Part shown: piece by piece, positions 53,977 to 58,177 of the stretch | Layout of the letters: each line of letters begins with the position of its first letter | How positions within the stretch are numbered: the first letter of the stretch is position 1 | Source of the DNA: an uncultured Alistipes sp. | GTDB lineage: Bacteria > Bacteroidota > Bacteroidia > Bacteroidales > Rikenellaceae | Direction of reading: 5' to 3' | NCBI GenBank assembly: GCA_900550375.1 | Contig: URRP01000008.1 | Location: forward strand, 1 to 58,177 | Length of the DNA stretch: 58,177 bases | Position numbers and translations under genes: made by a program | Notes under the pieces: model-generated | Told to the model about the DNA's origin: nothing | Seen by the model: only the letters and a program-made list of their open reading frames with translations | The model's database searches: none

Positions 53977-54513
53977 TTACGCTTTTGAACGAATCCGGCA
54001 AAAGAATTCCCACAAAACGACCCCGCCCGACACAGAAACGTTGAGCGAGTGCTTGGTTCCCAGCTGGGGAATCTCCACTGCGCCGTCGCACCGGTCGACC
54101 GCCTCCTGCGACACCCCCTCGACCTCATTGCCGAAGACGAGGGCATAACGCGCCTGCGCATCGATCGTCAGCGCGTCGAGCATCGCCGCGCCCTCGACCT
54201 GCTCGACGGCCAGCACACGGTAGCCTGCGGCGTGCAGTTCGTCGATGCACGCCACCGTCGAAGCGTGGTGCGACCACCTTACGCTCAGCTCGGCGCCGAG
54301 CGCCGTCTTATGAATCTCCCGATTGGGCGGCACGGCAGTGATACCGCACAGGGCGATCCGCTCGACGGCAAAGGCGTCGCCAGTGCGGAAGAACGATCCT
54401 ACGTTCTGCGCCGACCGTACATTATCGAGCACGACCACCAGCGGCAGCTTCGGCATCGCGGCAAACGCTTCGACCGAAGGCCGGCACAACTCTTCATTCG
54501 TGATTTTTCGCAT
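53977..54513 (-). CDS. TrmH/SpoU-family RNA methyltransferase
   Basis: A 178-aa SPOUT methylase of the 2'-O-ribose type: motif 1 LDNVRSAQNVGSFFRTGDAF (~29-48), motif 2 'ALVFGNEVEGVSQEAVD' and motif 3 'IPQLGTKHSLNVSVSGGVVLWEFF' form the trefoil knot that binds SAM. No N-terminal L30e-type domain, so a short TrmH/TrmL-like enzyme; tRNA is the likely substrate but rRNA cannot be excluded. Start at 54513, 23 bp after TACTTTTG on the minus strand. Confidence 0.9.
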   Translation of the reverse strand: MRKITNEELCRPSVEAFAAMPKLPLVVVLDNVRSAQNVGSFFRTGDAFAVERIALCGITAVPPNREIHKTALGAELSVRWSHHASTVACIDELHAAGYRVLAVEQVEGAAMLDALTIDAQARYALVFGNEVEGVSQEAVDRCDGAVEIPQLGTKHSLNVSVSGGVVLWEFFCRIRSKA

Positions 54514-54535
54514 GACCAGCAGCTATTTTCGGAGG

Positions 54536-54543
54536 CAAAAGTA
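54536..54543 (-). promoter_or_regulatory. -7 element for the TrmH-family gene
   Basis: Reads TACTTTTG on the minus strand, back to back with the plus-strand box at 54566. Confidence 0.6.
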
Positions 54544-54565
54544 ACATAAATCGGGATAAAATATG

Positions 54566-54573
54566 TAATTTTG
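54566..54573 (+). promoter_or_regulatory. -7 element for the outer-membrane protein gene
   Basis: TAATTTTG, 23 bp before the ATG at 54597; no clear -33. Confidence 0.55.
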
Positions 54574-54596
54574 GCGCGATATTCCTACATTCGACT

Positions 54597-55715
54597 ATGA
54601 GCATCAAACAAATCCTCGGGCTGCTGACCGCCCTTGCCGTCGCAGGCGGCGTGCAGGCACAGCGCATCGGCTGGGAAGCGAATTTCAAAACCCGCTTCGA
54701 CAACCGCGAATTCACGGGCAGTTCGTGCAACGAGTCGCAGACGATCTTTCTGGCCGATCTGTCGACGGCATTGACCTACAACTGGATGGAACGCAACACG
54801 CTCCGTTTCGGTGTGCAGATGCAGAAGGATTTCGGCGACAACCGCGACTATTTCTCGGAGGTGCGGCCGCTCGCAGCCTATGCCTACCGCGCCGAACGGC
54901 TGGGCGCCGACGTGGGTATCTTCTCGCGTGACGAACTGCGCGGCGACTACTCGCACGCCTTCTTCAACGACTCGCTGCGCGTCTACGACCCCACGATTCA
55001 GGGTATGGCCGTGCGCTACCGCTCGCGCAAAGGATTGCACGCCGAACTGGTGCTCAACTGGGAGGGGATGTATTCCGAATATTCGCGCGAGAAGTTCCGC
55101 ATCTTCGGGGCGATTCATAAGGATTGGGAGCGCGATGCGGACAAGCGTTGGTACGTCGGGGGGGGGCTTTCGATGTTCCACTTCGCCAACAGCGCCCTGA
55201 CCGAGGGCAATGTCGCGGACAATATGCTGGCGAACCCTTACGTCGGCTTCGCCAGCAAGCGGGCCGAGGTATTGCACCGCAACGCCGACGGCTCGGCGAC
55301 GATCGAACGTCCCTTCTGGTACGACTTTCGCGCAGGTTTTCTATGGGCGCCGCAGCGCGACCGCATTGCGGACGAAGGATGGAAGGCCCCGATGGGCGGC
55401 GAGCTACGCGTGCAGCTGGGCTGGAAAGGGCTCGAATTCGAAAACAACCTCTACGTGGGCGAGAATCTGATGCCGTTCTTCGGCCGTTACGGGTCGGAAC
55501 TCTACGCCGGCGAACGGTGGTACGGCACCCGCGACCACATCTACAACCGCACACGGCTGGGATACGAACGGTCGTTCGTCGACGATACAATCCGCGTAAC
55601 GGCGGGGATGATCTTCCACACCGACGGCACGGGCCTCTATACGCAGCAGGTGGTGCAGGTAAGCGTGCGGCTGGGGAAAACGCTCTACGACGAGAAAAAT
55701 CACCGGAGAAAATAA
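54597..55715 (+). CDS. Outer-membrane beta-barrel protein of unknown function
   Basis: A 372-aa protein with a signal peptide (LTALAVAGGVQAQ) and repeated amphipathic strands ending in an aromatic-basic strand (VVQVSVRLGKTLYDEKNHRRK). Many strands carry Trp/Tyr girdles typical of small barrels ('GLEFENNLYVGENLMPFFGRYG', 'RTRLGYERSFVDDTIRVTAGMIFH'). No family assigned. A G9 run inside 'WYVGGGLSMFHF' (55158-55166) is in frame now. Divergent from the TrmH-family gene; 52 bp before glnS. Confidence 0.7.
   Translation: MSIKQILGLLTALAVAGGVQAQRIGWEANFKTRFDNREFTGSSCNESQTIFLADLSTALTYNWMERNTLRFGVQMQKDFGDNRDYFSEVRPLAAYAYRAERLGADVGIFSRDELRGDYSHAFFNDSLRVYDPTIQGMAVRYRSRKGLHAELVLNWEGMYSEYSREKFRIFGAIHKDWERDADKRWYVGGGLSMFHFANSALTEGNVADNMLANPYVGFASKRAEVLHRNADGSATIERPFWYDFRAGFLWAPQRDRIADEGWKAPMGGELRVQLGWKGLEFENNLYVGENLMPFFGRYGSELYAGERWYGTRDHIYNRTRLGYERSFVDDTIRVTAGMIFHTDGTGLYTQQVVQVSVRLGKTLYDEKNHRRK
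55158..55166 (+). repeat. G9 tract in the outer-membrane protein gene
   Basis: Nine consecutive G at the middle of the gene, encoding Val-Gly-Gly-Gly-Leu; a one-base change would truncate the barrel at about half length. Confidence 0.75.
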
Positions 55716-55736
55716 CCGCAGCCGGAACTTTTTGCC

Positions 55737-55744
55737 TAATTTTG
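55737..55744 (+). promoter_or_regulatory. glnS: -7 element for glnS
   Basis: TAATTTTG, 23 bp before the ATG at 55768; no clear -33. Confidence 0.5.
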
Positions 55745-55767
55745 CATACTAATAATATCAATACGAT

Positions 55768-57447
<1,680 letters not shown>

Positions 57448-57488
57448 GAGTCCGGCAGTACGACCCAGAACCGTCCGCAGAGACGGCA

Positions 57489-57537
57489 TGAAACCAAAGC
57501 ACCCTGACGCAAGATGCGTTGGGGTGCTTTGGTTTCA
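57489..57537. terminator. Strong terminator after glnS
   Basis: A 16-bp perfect stem (57489-57504 / 57522-57537) with an inner GACGC/GCGT stem, followed by AT-rich DNA. Symmetric, so it may serve both strands. The rest of 57448-57684 shows no gene. Confidence 0.8.
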
Positions 57538-57684
57538 AAATACAGAATGTCTATCGGGGAATACAGCTTAATAGTAAACAGACCAAAGAAGATTTTAGAA
57601 ACTTTACATTTTAGATAGATACGGCTGACTAATGTTAAAGTAGACAGCCCCGCAATTGGTCGCGAGTGTAAAAAGACAACAGAC

Positions 57685-58128
57685 TTATTTATCTAACGCT
57701 TCACCCACCACAGGCATTTGCTTTTCTAAAATATCATAAGAGTTCAACACGAGCATGACACCCGTCAATATTTGCATATTCTCAAGAAATGAAAAGGTCT
57801 CTCTATTTGAATTTACAAGTTCTTGCAATGAATCTATCTCTCTTTTAATGATTTCCAGCCTTTCTTTGTAAGCTTCATGAAGCACTCGCAGTTGAGCTTT
57901 CACTCCTTTTTTATTATTGGAGAGAACTGCTATTTGAAAATCAGAGAAGACGTCTTTAACATTTAAAGAAAGAATCTCTATTTTGGTGTTCAACGTGCTT
58001 ATATCTGTATTTATCTTCAAATAAGCCAAATCATGTTCAAGTTTTGTTACTTTAACAGATAGGCTATCGACAACTACTTGTAAAGAGTCTGCCGATTGAG
58101 CGAATGTTCTTGCAGCACCTAACCTACA
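57685..58128 (-). CDS. Partial or broken small secreted coiled-coil protein
   Basis: The frame is open from an upstream in-frame stop at 58129 to the stop at 57685 (147 codons), but has no ATG or GTG; the first usable alternative start is TTG at 58029 (114 aa). The upstream part reads like the end of a signal peptide (GAARTFAQSADSLQ) and continues 'VVVDSLSVKVTKLEHDLAYLKINTDIS', so translation probably began further upstream and has been broken by a frameshift or lies across a mutation. Heptad-like Leu/Ile spacing suggests a coiled coil. Markedly AT-rich compared with glnS. Not recognised; likely envelope. Confidence 0.5.
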   Translation of the reverse strand, partial: CRLGAARTFAQSADSLQVVVDSLSVKVTKLEHDLAYLKINTDISTLNTKIEILSLNVKDVFSDFQIAVLSNNKKGVKAQLRVLHEAYKERLEIIKREIDSLQELVNSNRETFSFLENMQILTGVMLVLNSYDILEKQMPVVGEALDK

Positions 58129-58177
58129 TTATTCATAGTGGATTCATTTCAGGTTATCAAAACAGATATGGGGACAA

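Overview
The window looks like chromosomal DNA from a gut Bacteroidota close to Alistipes (Rikenellaceae). The evidence is moderately high GC, many Bacteroidota-only families (DUF4199, DUF4251, DUF4293, DUF5689, BACON, a plug-less TonB-type barrel, long NusB) and many promoters of the Bacteroidota type (TTTG near -33, 19-21 bp spacer, TAnnTTTG near -7). The species was assigned by reading alone and is an inference.

Layout. 0-3 kb: a three-gene operon resembling the steroid/bile-acid 5-alpha-reductase, 5-beta-reductase and hydroxysteroid dehydrogenase set of gut Bacteroidota. 3.0-3.3 kb: two tRNA-Pro genes. 3.4-7.8 kb: DUF4251 protein, uvrA, nitrilase-family amidase. 7.9-10.2 kb: EcoRI-type adenine methyltransferase plus DUF262-HNH nuclease, a probable restriction or defence pair. 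10.4-17.5 kb: housekeeping (CvfB-like S1 protein, methyltransferase, Ogt, YajC, DUF1573 lipoprotein, NusB, HI0933 flavoprotein, cobalamin adenosyltransferase, DUF2795). 18.1 kb: SRP 4.5S RNA gene. 18.6-22.4 kb: mltG, Sua5/YrdC, DUF4199, GT2, DUF4293.

22.7-32.8 kb: one-strand locus for two surface lipoproteins, a secreted DNA/RNA endonuclease, a secreted EEP nuclease/phosphatase and a TonB-dependent receptor without SusD; I infer extracellular nucleic acid or nucleotide-phosphate scavenging. 33.2-38.1 kb: outer-membrane barrel plus 996-aa TPR protein. 38.3-44.4 kb: sufBCDS, tmk and a DoxX-type protein in one run. 44.6-45.8 kb: nucleotidyltransferase-like protein and a conserved unknown.

45.8-50.0 kb is gene-poor and partly AT-rich: tandem repeats, two tandem pairs of tiny XRE-type regulators (one member broken by a stop at codon 3), AT-rich palindromic intergenic DNA, a CA-rich degenerate microsatellite and a tRNA-Ser. 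50.2-57.4 kb: sulfatase with twin palindromic operators, alpha/beta hydrolase, panB, TrmH-family methylase, an outer-membrane protein and glnS. The window ends in AT-rich DNA with a small secreted-type protein that lacks a normal start.

Most unusual: a family of at least six repeat copies, each made of CTCGGCA, a covarying hairpin and TGCGCTCGGCTT. In three copies the hairpin's right arm supplies the -33 TTTG of a working-looking promoter. Also notable are G8/G9 tracts inside a DNA methyltransferase gene, a large surface lipoprotein gene and an outer-membrane protein gene (candidate phase-variable switches), and the duplicated XRE pairs.
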